In this document: positions 15,691 through 26,276 of the stretch, piece after piece | Layout: the number at the start of each line of letters is the position of its first letter | Numbering within the stretch: position 1 is the stretch's first letter | Assembly: GCA_016875735.1 (NCBI GenBank) | Contig: VGOW01000038.1 | Location: forward strand, 1-36,660 | Source of the DNA: Chloroflexota bacterium | GTDB lineage: Bacteria > Chloroflexota > Anaerolineae > Anaerolineales > VGOW01 | Length of the DNA stretch: 36,660 nucleotides | Reading direction: 5' to 3' | Position numbers and translations under genes: made by a program | The notes under the pieces: generated by a model | The model's input: only the letters and a program-made list of their open reading frames with translations | The model's database searches: none | Told to the model about the DNA's origin: nothing

Positions 15691-16294
15691 CTATGAACTG
15701 ATCAACGAGTCCGGCGGTGAGACCGTCGCCCGCGCCACCACCGATTGGGTGTACGTGGACTCCGCCACCCTGCGCCCGGCCACCATCCCCCCCGAAATGG
15801 CGGCCGCCTTCGGGGTATCGCCCGATTCCGAACCCGGGCCGCGCTACAAATTCCCGCCCGCCCCACCGCCCCCGCCCGGAATCTTCCGCGCCAGGCGGCG
15901 CGTGCAGTGGCGCGAGATCGATTCGCAGATGCACCTGAACAACGCCATGGTTGTGGAATACGCCAGCGACTGCGGCGGCCCCCTGCTGGAAGCGCACGGC
16001 TGGACGTATCGGCGCATGATCGACGAAGGCTTCGGCATCGTCATCCGGCGGTATCACGTCGAATACAAACAATCGGCGCAGCTCGACGACGAACTGGAAA
16101 TCGCCTCGTGGCTGTCAGAGGTGCGGCGGGCCACCGCCATCCGCCATTACACCCTCCGCCGCGTGAGCGATGGCTCACTGCTGGCGCAGCTCCATGCCTT
16201 CGCCGTGTGGATCGATCTCAGCGCCGGCCAGCCCATCCGCATCCCCCCGCGCTTCATCGCCAATTTCGCGGCCAACATCTCGGCTCCCCAGTAA
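15689..16294 (+). pseudogene. 5'-truncated acyl-ACP thioesterase (hotdog fold)
   Basis: About 200 codons in one open frame: YELINESGGETVARATTDWV (end of a first hotdog domain), a Pro-rich linker (APPPPPGIF), then a second 4HBT domain with RVQWREIDSQMHLNNAMVVE and a final AFAVWIDLSAGQP. Such thioesterases (about 280-300 residues) release fatty acids from acyl carrier protein. The first 80-100 residues with the start codon are missing and replaced by the dehydrogenase fragment. A GTG at 15749 could restart translation but lies inside the first domain, so I call it a pseudogene. GC-rich, i.e. native sequence, unlike the cassette upstream. Confidence 0.75.
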
Positions 16295-16413
16295 CCCGCC
16301 GAGAAACGCGCCTTGCCTAACGTCATCTGCAACACGTCGCCTCTTCAATAGACTCTATCGCAAATAACGAGTGGGCGACGGCAGTGCTGAGGCTGGCGGG
16401 CGAGGCGTGGCCC

Positions 16414-17229
16414 CTACGGCGCCTCCGCGTCCCTCATCACGTGCGCCCGATACCGCGCCATCAGCTCCTTCGTGATCGGGCCCGGCTCGCCGATCACCAC
16501 TTCGTCGATCTGGCGCACCGGCATCACCTCCCGCCCCGAACTGGTGATGAAGGCTTCGGCGGCGCGCGGCAGATCGCTCACCGCAATCGGCGCGAGTGAG
16601 ATGGGCAACAGCCCGGCCGCCTCTTTCAACACCACGCCGCGAGTCACGCCCTCCAGCACGCCCTCGCCCGCCGTGCGCAAAACGCCATCGAGCGCCGCAA
16701 AAAAATTGCTCGAGAAGCCTTCGAGAATACGGCCATCATTGCCCACCATCAGCAGCTCGTGAAGGCCGGGATCGGCGTCGGCTTTGGCCGCGCGCGACGG
16801 CGCAATGAAACGGGTGTGCTTGGCTTTCGGCGTCCCGCGCTCAAGATGAACGGTGGCGCACCGCGCGCCGCGCGTGTACAACTCCGCCGGAAACGATTCG
16901 AACGGCTCGACGCTGAAATACACCGCCTCGCTATCGAACGGGGTGGTGATCCGCAAACGAAGGGCGGGCAGGTTTTCGCGGGCGATGATCGCGCGCAGGG
17001 CGGCGCGCAGGGCCGGGAAGTCGAGAGCGCGCGGGCGATTCAGTTCGGCGTGCGAATCGGCCAGCCGCCGCAAATGCGCGCTGAGTCCCAAAATGTGATC
17101 GCGTTCGTAAGTGCGGCAGGTGGTGAAGATGCCTTCGGGGAGTTGGAGAGAAACGGAATCGAGGGTGGGGCCGGTGAGGTCGGTGAGAGTGAGTTCGCTC
17201 GGGGTGAGGCGATAAACGCGGGCGGGCAT
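16414..17229 (-). CDS. Class IV aminotransferase (PLP-dependent; IlvE/PabC-like)
   Basis: A 271-residue fold-type IV PLP enzyme, the family of branched-chain aminotransferases, D-amino acid transaminases and aminodeoxychorismate lyases. Recognisable are the probable PLP lysine in TPKAKHTRFI, EGFSSNFFAALDGVL (the E-x-S/T-x-N motif), GVLEGVTRGVVL and AFITSSGREVMPVRQID (cofactor phosphate and substrate loops). The N-terminal region is divergent, so I do not assign a specific substrate. The start ATG 17229 has a TATACT box only 7 bases upstream, which suggests a leaderless message. It is separated from feoA upstream by a 13-bp stem-loop. Confidence 0.85.
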   Translation of the reverse strand: MPARVYRLTPSELTLTDLTGPTLDSVSLQLPEGIFTTCRTYERDHILGLSAHLRRLADSHAELNRPRALDFPALRAALRAIIARENLPALRLRITTPFDSEAVYFSVEPFESFPAELYTRGARCATVHLERGTPKAKHTRFIAPSRAAKADADPGLHELLMVGNDGRILEGFSSNFFAALDGVLRTAGEGVLEGVTRGVVLKEAAGLLPISLAPIAVSDLPRAAEAFITSSGREVMPVRQIDEVVIGEPGPITKELMARYRAHVMRDAEAP

Positions 17230-17236
17230 GGGGGAA

Positions 17237-17242
17237 AGTATA
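17237..17242 (-). promoter_or_regulatory. -10 box abutting the class IV aminotransferase start
   Basis: TATACT on the minus strand ends 7 bases before ATG 17229, which places transcription start at or next to the start codon. No ribosome site is present between. A matching -35 is not evident, since it would fall in the inverted repeat. Confidence 0.5.
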
Positions 17243-17254
17243 ACCCCCTCCCGG

Positions 17255-17288
17255 CCTCCCCCATCGGCAGAATCACCGATGGGGGAGG
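17255..17288. repeat. Stem-loop between feoA and aminotransferase gene
   Basis: CCTCCCCCATCGG (17255-17267) pairs perfectly with CCGATGGGGGAGG (17276-17288) around an 8-base loop. It follows the feoA stop on the minus strand but has no T-run, so it may be a transcript-stabilising or Rho-dependent end structure rather than a classic terminator. Confidence 0.65.
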
Positions 17289-17292
17289 GGAA

Positions 17293-17517
17293 TCACATCG
17301 GCCTCACCACAATTTCGCTCGCCACTTCGCGGTCAATCGAAATCTCGGTTTCGCCCACGCGGAAGATGATGGCCGGATCCAGTTGTTCCATTTGCACGGT
17401 GCTGCCGGGCACGAGCCCGTACGCGCTCAATCTGTCCAACCGCGCCGGGTCGGAAGAGCGCAGTTCGATCACTTCGGCCCACTGCCCGGCGCGCATACAA
17501 TCCAGCGTCATTGTCAT
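17293..17517 (-). CDS. feoA: FeoA-family ferrous iron transport protein
   Basis: A 74-residue small cytosolic protein with the FeoA SH3-like fold: DPARLDRLSAYGLVPGSTVQM corresponds to the RLxxxGLxPGxxV core, and the end SIDREVASEIVV is typical. FeoA supports Fe(II) uptake by FeoB. It is the last gene of the feo operon, its ATG overlapping the stop of the Cys-rich gene by 4 bases (ATGA). The order feoB-small gene-feoA is reversed compared with the common feoA-feoB. Confidence 0.88.
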   Translation of the reverse strand: MTMTLDCMRAGQWAEVIELRSSDPARLDRLSAYGLVPGSTVQMEQLDPAIIFRVGETEISIDREVASEIVVRPM

Positions 17518-17729
17518 TGCGTGTTTTCCTCGGCAGGCTTCTGCGGTTTTGTCGGTTCAATCTTCCACAACCGCCGCAGTAATTTCGCCAGACCCGATTT
17601 CGATTCGTCCACCACTTGATAGCCGCAGTTGGGGCAGCACAAAATGGCGCAGCCGTTCGACATGGGACAGGCGGCGTGGCAGGCCATGTTCGTTTCGTCG
17701 TATTCGTAGCCGCAGAGTGAGCAGATCAT
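17514..17729 (-). CDS. Small Cys-rich (zinc-ribbon-like) protein in the feo operon
   Basis: A 71-residue protein starting MICSLCGYEYDETNMACHA. The first 40 residues contain seven cysteines: CSLC, then CHAAC, then C-AILCCPNC, plus one histidine, enough for one or two metal sites (zinc ribbon or Fe-S). The rest is basic (LAKLLRRLWKIEPTKPQKP). ATG 17729 is chosen because GGAGG stands 8 bases upstream; an in-frame ATG at 17744 overlaps the FeoB stop but sits on the ribosome site. It lies between feoB and feoA with 4-base coupling to feoA. It is not a recognised FeoC; a role as a FeoB accessory or iron sensor is inference. Confidence 0.8.
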   Translation of the reverse strand: MICSLCGYEYDETNMACHAACPMSNGCAILCCPNCGYQVVDESKSGLAKLLRRLWKIEPTKPQKPAEENTQ

Positions 17730-17743
17730 TTTCGTGCCCTCCA

Positions 17744-19693
17744 TCAAAACACAATCCCCAACGCGCGAAAGACAACATGGAGCGCCGCGCCCACGCCGAA
17801 GGCAAAGGGGAAGATGAAGGCCACCGTCCACGCGGCGGTCTTCCATCCGTGCTCTTTCACCATCACCATCACATTGGCAATGCACGGCACGAACAGCGTC
17901 ACCACCACCAGGCTGATCACCAACTGCGTATCGTTGAGCAGTCCGTCGCGGGCCATGTGGAAGAGGCCCGCCGCGCCGTAGTCGCGGCGCAGGAAACCGA
18001 TGATGAACGCGCCGGTGGTTTGTGCGGGGAGGCCGAGTCCCCCGGTGATCAAGGGGGCGGCGACTCTTTCCAGCGCGGCCAGCATCCCCGTCCGATCCAA
18101 GGCAAAGAGAATGAATGTGCCGAGCAAAAACAACGGCAGAACTTCTTTGAGATACCATTCGAGCCGCGCCGCCGTTTTGATGAGGATGTTGCCGAGCAGT
18201 GGCATGCGGATGGGCGGGAGTTCGAGGATGAAATCGGAGCGTTGGCCGGGCAGGAGGCGCGCGGCCAGCCAGCCGACGGCGAACATTGTGACGGCGACCA
18301 CCCCTGCCCACATCGCGACGGCGGCGGGCGAGAGCATGGACATCATGCCCAACAGCACGCCCAACTGCGCCGAGCACGGCACGCCGAGCGCGAGCAACAG
18401 CGTGACCATCACTCGCTCTTTGCGCGTGTCGAGGATGCGCGTGGTCAGAGTCGCCATTGTGTCACAGCCGAGCCCCAGTACCATCGGCAACACGGCTTTG
18501 CCGTTCAGCCCCATCGCTTTGAAGGGGCGGTCGAGCATCACCGCGAGGCGGGGCAGGTAGCCCGAATCTTCGAGGAGGCCGAAGGCGATGAAGAACGTGA
18601 GCACGATGGGCATGACGATGGCGATGCCATACGAGAGAGCCATGGTGATCAAGCCGTAGTCGCCGACGAGCAGATCGACGATGAGCGGAACGGGAATGAA
18701 GGCGGCCAGCGATTTGGCGGCGGGCAGGATCCACGCATCGAACAGCACGCTTTCCATCCAATCCACCAGCACGCCCGCGCCGAACTTGCCGACGAAGAGA
18801 TACAGCCCGACGAGCACAACGACGAGGATAGGCCAACCCCACACGGGGTGCACGGCCAGCCGCCCGAACGACTCGGCCCAGCCTTTGCCATTGGAGGGCG
18901 AGACGCGGATCACTTGCGCCAGCAAACAATCCACGCATTTGAATCGCTGTTGAGTGATCACATAGTTGAGCGGCTGATCGTATCGGGCGGCGGTTTGGGC
19001 GGCGATGGCCCGAATGGCTTCGATGCGATCCGGGCCGCCGCCGTATTGGGCGAGGATCGAGTCGTCTCCGGCGAGGATCATGAGGGCGAGGGCGCGCGCG
19101 CCCGGCAGATCGGCGGGCAATAACGCGGTGACAGAGTCCACGGCGGATTCGATGGCGCCGTCGTAATGGATTCGGTATCCGATGGGGCGCGGCGCGTCAA
19201 GGCGGGCGCGGAGTGCGTCAATGCCTTCTTTCCGAGTGGCGACCGTCTCCACGATTTCTGCGCCGATGATTTGCGAAAGGCGCTGGGTGTCGATGACGAT
19301 GCCGCGCGCGCGGGCCTCGTCGGTCATGTTGAGATCGAGGATGAAGGGGTGGCCGAGTTCGGCGAGTTGGAGGGTGAGCAAGAGTCCGCGGCGGAGGTTG
19401 CGCGCATCGGCGACTTGCACGACGGCGCGCGGCGGGCGCGAGAGGAGGATGTTGCGGGCGACGCGCTCGTCGTCGGAGCGGGGATAGAGGGAGTAGATGC
19501 CGGGCGTGTCGATGAGGGGGAGGCCGCCCACTTTGCCCGCGCTCACTTCCACGGTGGTGCCGGGAAAGTTGGAGACTTCGACGTAGCGGCCAGTGAGGGC
19601 GCCGAAGATGGCGCTCTTGCCCACGTTGGGGTTGCCCACAAGCACAATGGGCGAGTCAGGGTCGATGGCAACGGCGGGTGAATGGCAGTTCAT
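17744..19693 (-). CDS. feoB: Ferrous iron transport protein FeoB
   Basis: A 649-residue membrane GTPase for Fe(II) uptake. The N-terminal G domain has G1 GNPNVGKS (20-27), a G2 threonine in NFPGTT, G3 DTPG (62-65) and G4 NMTD (122-125, the NxxD variant). A helical linker follows to about residue 275, then around ten membrane spans with the two Gate-type regions: LPMVLGLGCDTMATLTTR and LGVPCSAQLGVLLGMM, including the conserved cysteine in VPCSAQ. ATG 19693 is preferred over TTG 19699. It heads the feoB / Cys-rich / feoA operon, with a promoter at 19816-19844 and an inverted repeat in its leader. Confidence 0.95.
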   Translation of the reverse strand: MNCHSPAVAIDPDSPIVLVGNPNVGKSAIFGALTGRYVEVSNFPGTTVEVSAGKVGGLPLIDTPGIYSLYPRSDDERVARNILLSRPPRAVVQVADARNLRRGLLLTLQLAELGHPFILDLNMTDEARARGIVIDTQRLSQIIGAEIVETVATRKEGIDALRARLDAPRPIGYRIHYDGAIESAVDSVTALLPADLPGARALALMILAGDDSILAQYGGGPDRIEAIRAIAAQTAARYDQPLNYVITQQRFKCVDCLLAQVIRVSPSNGKGWAESFGRLAVHPVWGWPILVVVLVGLYLFVGKFGAGVLVDWMESVLFDAWILPAAKSLAAFIPVPLIVDLLVGDYGLITMALSYGIAIVMPIVLTFFIAFGLLEDSGYLPRLAVMLDRPFKAMGLNGKAVLPMVLGLGCDTMATLTTRILDTRKERVMVTLLLALGVPCSAQLGVLLGMMSMLSPAAVAMWAGVVAVTMFAVGWLAARLLPGQRSDFILELPPIRMPLLGNILIKTAARLEWYLKEVLPLFLLGTFILFALDRTGMLAALERVAAPLITGGLGLPAQTTGAFIIGFLRRDYGAAGLFHMARDGLLNDTQLVISLVVVTLFVPCIANVMVMVKEHGWKTAAWTVAFIFPFAFGVGAALHVVFRALGIVF

Positions 19694-19715
19694 GATCAAT
19701 GCGTCGGGTTAATGA

Positions 19716-19752
19716 ACTTCGCCTGTAAGCGGGGATGCATTACAGGCGAAGT
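19716..19752 (-). promoter_or_regulatory. Perfect 13-bp inverted repeat in the feoB leader
   Basis: ACTTCGCCTGTAA (19716-19728) and TTACAGGCGAAGT (19740-19752) are exact inverted copies separated by 11 bases, 23 bases upstream of the feoB ATG and about 57 bases inside the predicted transcript. There is no T-run on the feo strand. It may be a protein operator or an RNA hairpin controlling feoB; it does not look like a classical Fur box. Confidence 0.6.
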
Positions 19753-19815
19753 CAACCGGGGAGGAGGAGGGGTAGGCAAATTTGGTTTGCAAGAACTACC
19801 GCTCACTACGATGCC

Positions 19816-19844
19816 ACTATAAATCTCAAGCCGCGCCGGTTCAA
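19816..19844 (-). promoter_or_regulatory. Promoter of the feo operon
   Basis: On the minus strand TTGAAC (19839-19844), a 17-base spacer and TATAGT (19816-19821). Transcription would start near 19809, about 115 bases before feoB. The rest of 19753-19900 holds no convincing gene. Confidence 0.6.
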
Positions 19845-19901
19845 GTGCAAAACGTCACAACGGTGTATGACAAACGGCAAGGGGCGGTGGGCGTTAAACA
19901 G

Positions 19902-19924
19902 AAAACGCCCGAGAAACTCGGGCG
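19902..19924 (-). terminator. Terminator of the rRNA operon
   Basis: On the minus strand, CGCCCGAG pairs with CTCGGGCG around a 3-base loop and is followed by TTTTC. It lies about 16 bases beyond the 5S gene, closing the operon just before the feo promoter region. Confidence 0.85.
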
Positions 19925-19939
19925 CTTTCTGAGAAGGCC

Positions 19940-20056
19940 CCTTGGCAATGACCTACTCTCCCAGGCGGTCTCCCGCCAAGTACCATCGGCGCTGGCGGTC
20001 TTAACTTCCGGGTTCGGGAAGGGACCGGGTGTGCCCCCGCCGCTCAAATCACCAAG
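19940..20056 (-). rRNA. rrf: 5S ribosomal RNA
   Basis: About 117 bases. The 5' end CTTGGTGA pairs with the 3' end TTGCCAAGG, and the conserved CCCGAACCCGGAAGTTAAG and GATGGTACTT segments are present. Last gene of the rRNA operon; ends are estimated to within a few bases. Confidence 0.93.
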
Positions 20057-20141
20057 AGACGAATTCACGATGTAAAGGACTGAATACTCAAGAGAAAGAT
20101 GTGTGTGAAGTCGAAACTCCAAGTTCTCCGCATCACGTTGG

Positions 20142-23084
<2,943 letters not shown>

Positions 23085-23399
23085 ACGTGATGCGGAGAAA
23101 TTGAAGTTTCCACATTCACATGTTCGTGTCACTTTCTCTATCTTTGTCGTTTCATGAGTATTCAGTTGGTAAAGTGCAACCGACCCCCGCCGGATTCGGC
23201 GTTGGACGCCGATGGCTGATGTGGAAGCGGCGCTTCCAAGTCACCCATCGAAACCCAACGTTCTTTGATTTTGTAAAAGAGACAAAACGACCCGGCACAT
23301 CGCCGAGCCATTGTTGACCAAAAGGCGATCTACCTAAAAGTATGATTAGAAGAAGTATTCCTTCGACAAACCCGTCGTCTTTCCTTTTCCACTACTCAG
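23085..23399 (-). other. Spacer between tRNA-Ala and 23S
   Basis: It begins with the arm of the 23S processing stem. It contains several small GC-rich hairpins in a row around 23190-23240, for example GCCG-GATT-CGGC and GGAAGC-GGC-GCTTCC. No gene is seen. Confidence 0.6.
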
Positions 23400-23472
23400 T
23401 GGAGATGAGGGGGCTCGAACCCCTGACTTCCGCCTTGCAAAGGCGGCGCTCTCCCAACTGAGCTACATCCCC
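23400..23472 (-). tRNA. tRNA-Ala (TGC)
   Basis: A full cloverleaf: acceptor GGGGATG/CATCTCC with discriminator A, anticodon stem CCGCC/GGCGG with loop TTTGCAA, T-stem AGGGG/CCCCT with loop TTCGAGC. CCA is not encoded (CTG follows). Located in the 16S-23S spacer. Confidence 0.97.
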
Positions 23473-23476
23473 ATGG

Positions 23477-23550
23477 CAAAGGATAAATTTGGAATTATGA
23501 ACAATGAACTTCTGAACTTTCATCCTTCACCGTCCATAATCCATCCTTTG
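23477..23550. repeat. Inverted repeat between the two spacer tRNA genes
   Basis: CAAAGGAT (23477-23484) and ATCCTTTG (23543-23550) are perfect inverted copies, followed inward by GGAATTATG against CATAATCC with one bulge. The motif style (AAGGAT, ATTATGAA, CATCCTT) is that of the repeat at 33121-33186. Confidence 0.6.
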
Positions 23551-23556
23551 ATAAGG

Positions 23557-23630
23557 TGGGCCTTTCTGGACTTGAACCAGAGACCTTCCCCTTATCAGAG
23601 GGATGCTCTAACCAACTGAGCTAAAGGCCC
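23557..23630 (-). tRNA. tRNA-Ile (GAT)
   Basis: Acceptor GGGCCTT/AAGGCCC with discriminator A, anticodon loop CTGATAA, and T-loop TTCAAGT. CCA is not encoded (CCT follows). Located between 16S and tRNA-Ala, the usual order of a spacer tRNA pair. Confidence 0.97.
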
Positions 23631-23661
23631 AGACAGACTCACATAGTAAAGACGGCCAAGT

Positions 23662-23689
23662 CCTTTACAACTCAATAGTGACAGGAAAT
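23662..23689 (-). other. 3' arm of the 16S processing stem
   Basis: 28 bases, inverted copy of 25356-25383 with two mismatches. In the precursor RNA the two arms close a long helix around the 16S sequence, the classical RNase III substrate. Confidence 0.85.
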
Positions 23690-23776
23690 ATCACACTTGG
23701 GCTTACCCTTCGGGGGAAGGGTAATCAAGCAGGAGATAGAGCGCCTGCCCGCAGGCAATTGCTCGATACTCCCTAG

Positions 23777-25279
<1,503 letters not shown>

Positions 25280-25355
25280 ACTCTATCAGGCTTTCACCCG
25301 ATCAAGGTCTTAGGAATTTTGCCCCGCGAATGCGGGGCGCTGGACCCAATTGTGC

Positions 25356-25383
25356 ATTTCCTATCACTATTCAGTTGTAAAGG
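25356..25383 (-). other. 5' arm of the 16S processing stem
   Basis: 28-base partner of 23662-23689. On the minus strand it begins CCTTTACAACTGAATAGTG, and the bases just before (GCACCTTTACAA) resemble a boxA antiterminator, so both functions may overlap. A short hairpin (GCCCCGC/GCGGGGC, 25321-25338) lies between this arm and the 16S start. Confidence 0.75.
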
Positions 25384-25404
25384 TGCTTGCCTCAGAGCGG
25401 GCGG

Positions 25405-25434
25405 AATATACCACCCGCCCCCCCCGCCTGTCAA
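25405..25434 (-). promoter_or_regulatory. rRNA promoter P2
   Basis: Minus strand: TTGACA (25429-25434), an 18-base extremely G-rich spacer and TATATT (25405-25410). Consensus -35 and near-consensus -10. Transcription would begin about 14 bases before the 16S processing stem. Confidence 0.8.
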
Positions 25435-25445
25435 GGCCGAAGACA

Positions 25446-25478
25446 CAAAACGCCGATGTCATTACTTCAACATCGGCG
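25446..25478 (-). terminator. Terminator-like hairpin between rRNA promoters P1 and P2
   Basis: Minus strand: CGCCGATGT pairs perfectly with ACATCGGCG (25470-25478 and 25451-25459) and is followed by TTTTGTG. It is in the P1 leader, so P1 transcripts would have to pass it or be attenuated there. Confidence 0.7.
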
Positions 25479-25587
25479 AGGAATGCAGACCGATCAAACT
25501 CTGGTTCTGGTCTCTGCGAACCTCTTGTGTCTTTTGTTGTTAGGTCTTTCCGCACTGGTATTACGGATTAGACTGCGTTACGCTGAT

Positions 25588-25616
25588 AATATAACACTGT
25601 CATACAACCGTGTCAA
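25588..25616 (-). promoter_or_regulatory. rRNA promoter P1
   Basis: Minus strand: TTGACA (25611-25616), a 17-base spacer and TATATT (25588-25593), with an AT-rich upstream stretch (AAGTAATTTCTCAAA) that could act as an UP element. About 300 bases upstream of the 16S start. Confidence 0.85.
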
Positions 25617-25693
25617 GGGTGTTTGAGAAATTACTTTCAAGCAATCTTCGCCGTTTTGTCCGCAATACATTTCAGCCGTAGGCGAATCGTCAA

Positions 25694-25723
25694 TTGACTC
25701 GCCGCGCCATCTTCGCTTATACT
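25694..25723 (+). promoter_or_regulatory. Promoter of the mini-ORF/SWIM gene
   Basis: TTGACT (25694-25699), an 18-base spacer and TATACT (25718-25723), divergent from rRNA promoter P1. Transcription would start near 25730, about 150 bases before the SWIM gene. Confidence 0.65.
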
Positions 25724-25757
25724 GCCCATAGTTCTATTACAGGAGGAATACCGCCCT

Positions 25758-25799
25758 ATGAGCGGAGAAGCAAAAACATCGGCACTCAGTTCACCCTAG
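25758..25799 (+). CDS. 13-codon leader mini-ORF
   Basis: ATG 25758 is preceded by a strong ribosome site (AGGAGGA, 25741-25747) and encodes MSGEAKTSALSSP. Its stop codon abuts the base of a strong terminator-like hairpin. It has promoter, ribosome site and terminator in the right order, which is the layout of an attenuator leader peptide; no run of one amino acid hints at the signal. No homologue is known to me. Confidence 0.45.
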   Translation: MSGEAKTSALSSP

Positions 25800-25837
25800 A
25801 AGCACGCAGGCAATCAGCTATTGCCGCGTGCTTTTTT
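25799..25837 (+). terminator. Strong terminator-like hairpin before the SWIM gene
   Basis: AGCACGC-A-GGCAAT pairs with ATTGCC-GCGTGCT around CAGCT, with one bulged A, followed by six T. It ends 40 bases upstream of ATG 25878, so either it ends a short leader RNA or it regulates read-through. Confidence 0.8.
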
Positions 25838-25877
25838 GTTCCCACATCACACCTCTTCCACACAAAGGAGAAACCAC

Positions 25878-26120
25878 ATGGATAGCGGGATGATCAGCAA
25901 AATCGAAAAAGCAAAACGATATGCCAGCGAACGCGACAGGTTCCGCTTCAGCCAATTCTCCGTGCAGTTCCACGGAAGCAACAACGAGCACAACGTCAAC
26001 TTCGACCATGGCGCATGGAAATGTGACTGCGAGTATTTCGTCGTCCACAGTTGGTGCGCGCACACAAAAGCATTGGAAATCCTCCTCGACAAAATGATCG
26101 CCGAGGGAGTGCCAGCGTAA
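25878..26120 (+). CDS. Small stand-alone SWIM zinc-finger protein
   Basis: An 80-residue protein. The segment WKCDCEYFVVHSWCAHTKAL fits the SWIM motif CxCx(n)CxH with the spacing CxC-x8-CxH; SWIM domains bind zinc and contact DNA or protein. An N-terminal basic helix (ISKIEKAKRYASERDRF) and a beta-rich stretch (FSVQFHGSNNEHNVNFDHG) precede it. ATG 25878 has AAAGGAG 7 bases upstream. SWIM domains usually sit in larger proteins (helicases, transposases, Zws1-like); a free 80-residue form is compact. It is transcribed away from the rRNA operon behind a leader with a mini-ORF. A regulatory or DNA-binding role is inference. Confidence 0.85.
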   Translation: MDSGMISKIEKAKRYASERDRFRFSQFSVQFHGSNNEHNVNFDHGAWKCDCEYFVVHSWCAHTKALEILLDKMIAEGVPA

Positions 26121-26148
26121 AGCGCAAACAACCGAATACCTGAACTCG

Positions 26149-26190
26149 CAAACGGGCAAAGCCGATCGCGGCTTGCCCGTTTGTCGTTTC
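26149..26190 (+). terminator. Terminator after the SWIM gene
   Basis: CAAACGGGCA (from 26149) pairs with TGCCCGTTTG (to 26183), extended inward by AGCCG/CGGCT, giving a stem of about 15 pairs, followed by a T-rich tail (TCGTTTC). It lies 28 bases after the stop. Confidence 0.8.
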
Positions 26191-26215
26191 AGCCGATCGC
26201 TCCCCTCGCGTGGAG

Positions 26216-26256
26216 TATAATCACCGCAACACCGCGGGGCCGCGCCCCGTTTTTTT
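26216..26256 (+). promoter_or_regulatory. -10 box followed at once by a hairpin with T-run
   Basis: A perfect TATAAT (26216-26221; no good -35 at 17 bases) is followed after 13 bases by CGGGGC-CGC-GCCCCG (26235-26249) and seven T (26250-26256). The flippase ATG is 21 bases further. Transcripts from this box would begin with a terminator structure, so the site may be an attenuator, or the hairpin may insulate the gene from upstream read-through. Confidence 0.5.
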
Positions 26257-26276
26257 GCGCCCCACAACAATCCCGT

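Noticed and set aside
15749-16294. Functional thioesterase starting at GTG 15749
   Set aside because: That start lies within the first hotdog domain and has no ribosome site; sequence upstream in the same frame is clearly thioesterase, so the gene is truncated.
17514-18377. 287-codon minus-strand frame containing the Cys-rich protein
   Set aside because: The first 210 codons overlap feoB out of frame; only the last part, from the ribosome site at about 17740, is a real gene.
17228-19123. Plus-strand open frame of about 630 codons opposite feoB and feoA
   Set aside because: Composition (His, Asp, Arg, Gln rich) is that of an antisense shadow, and feoB on the other strand is certain.
19716-19752. 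Fur box at feoB
   Set aside because: The inverted repeat does not resemble GATAATGATAATCATTATC-type sites; kept only as an unspecified operator or hairpin.
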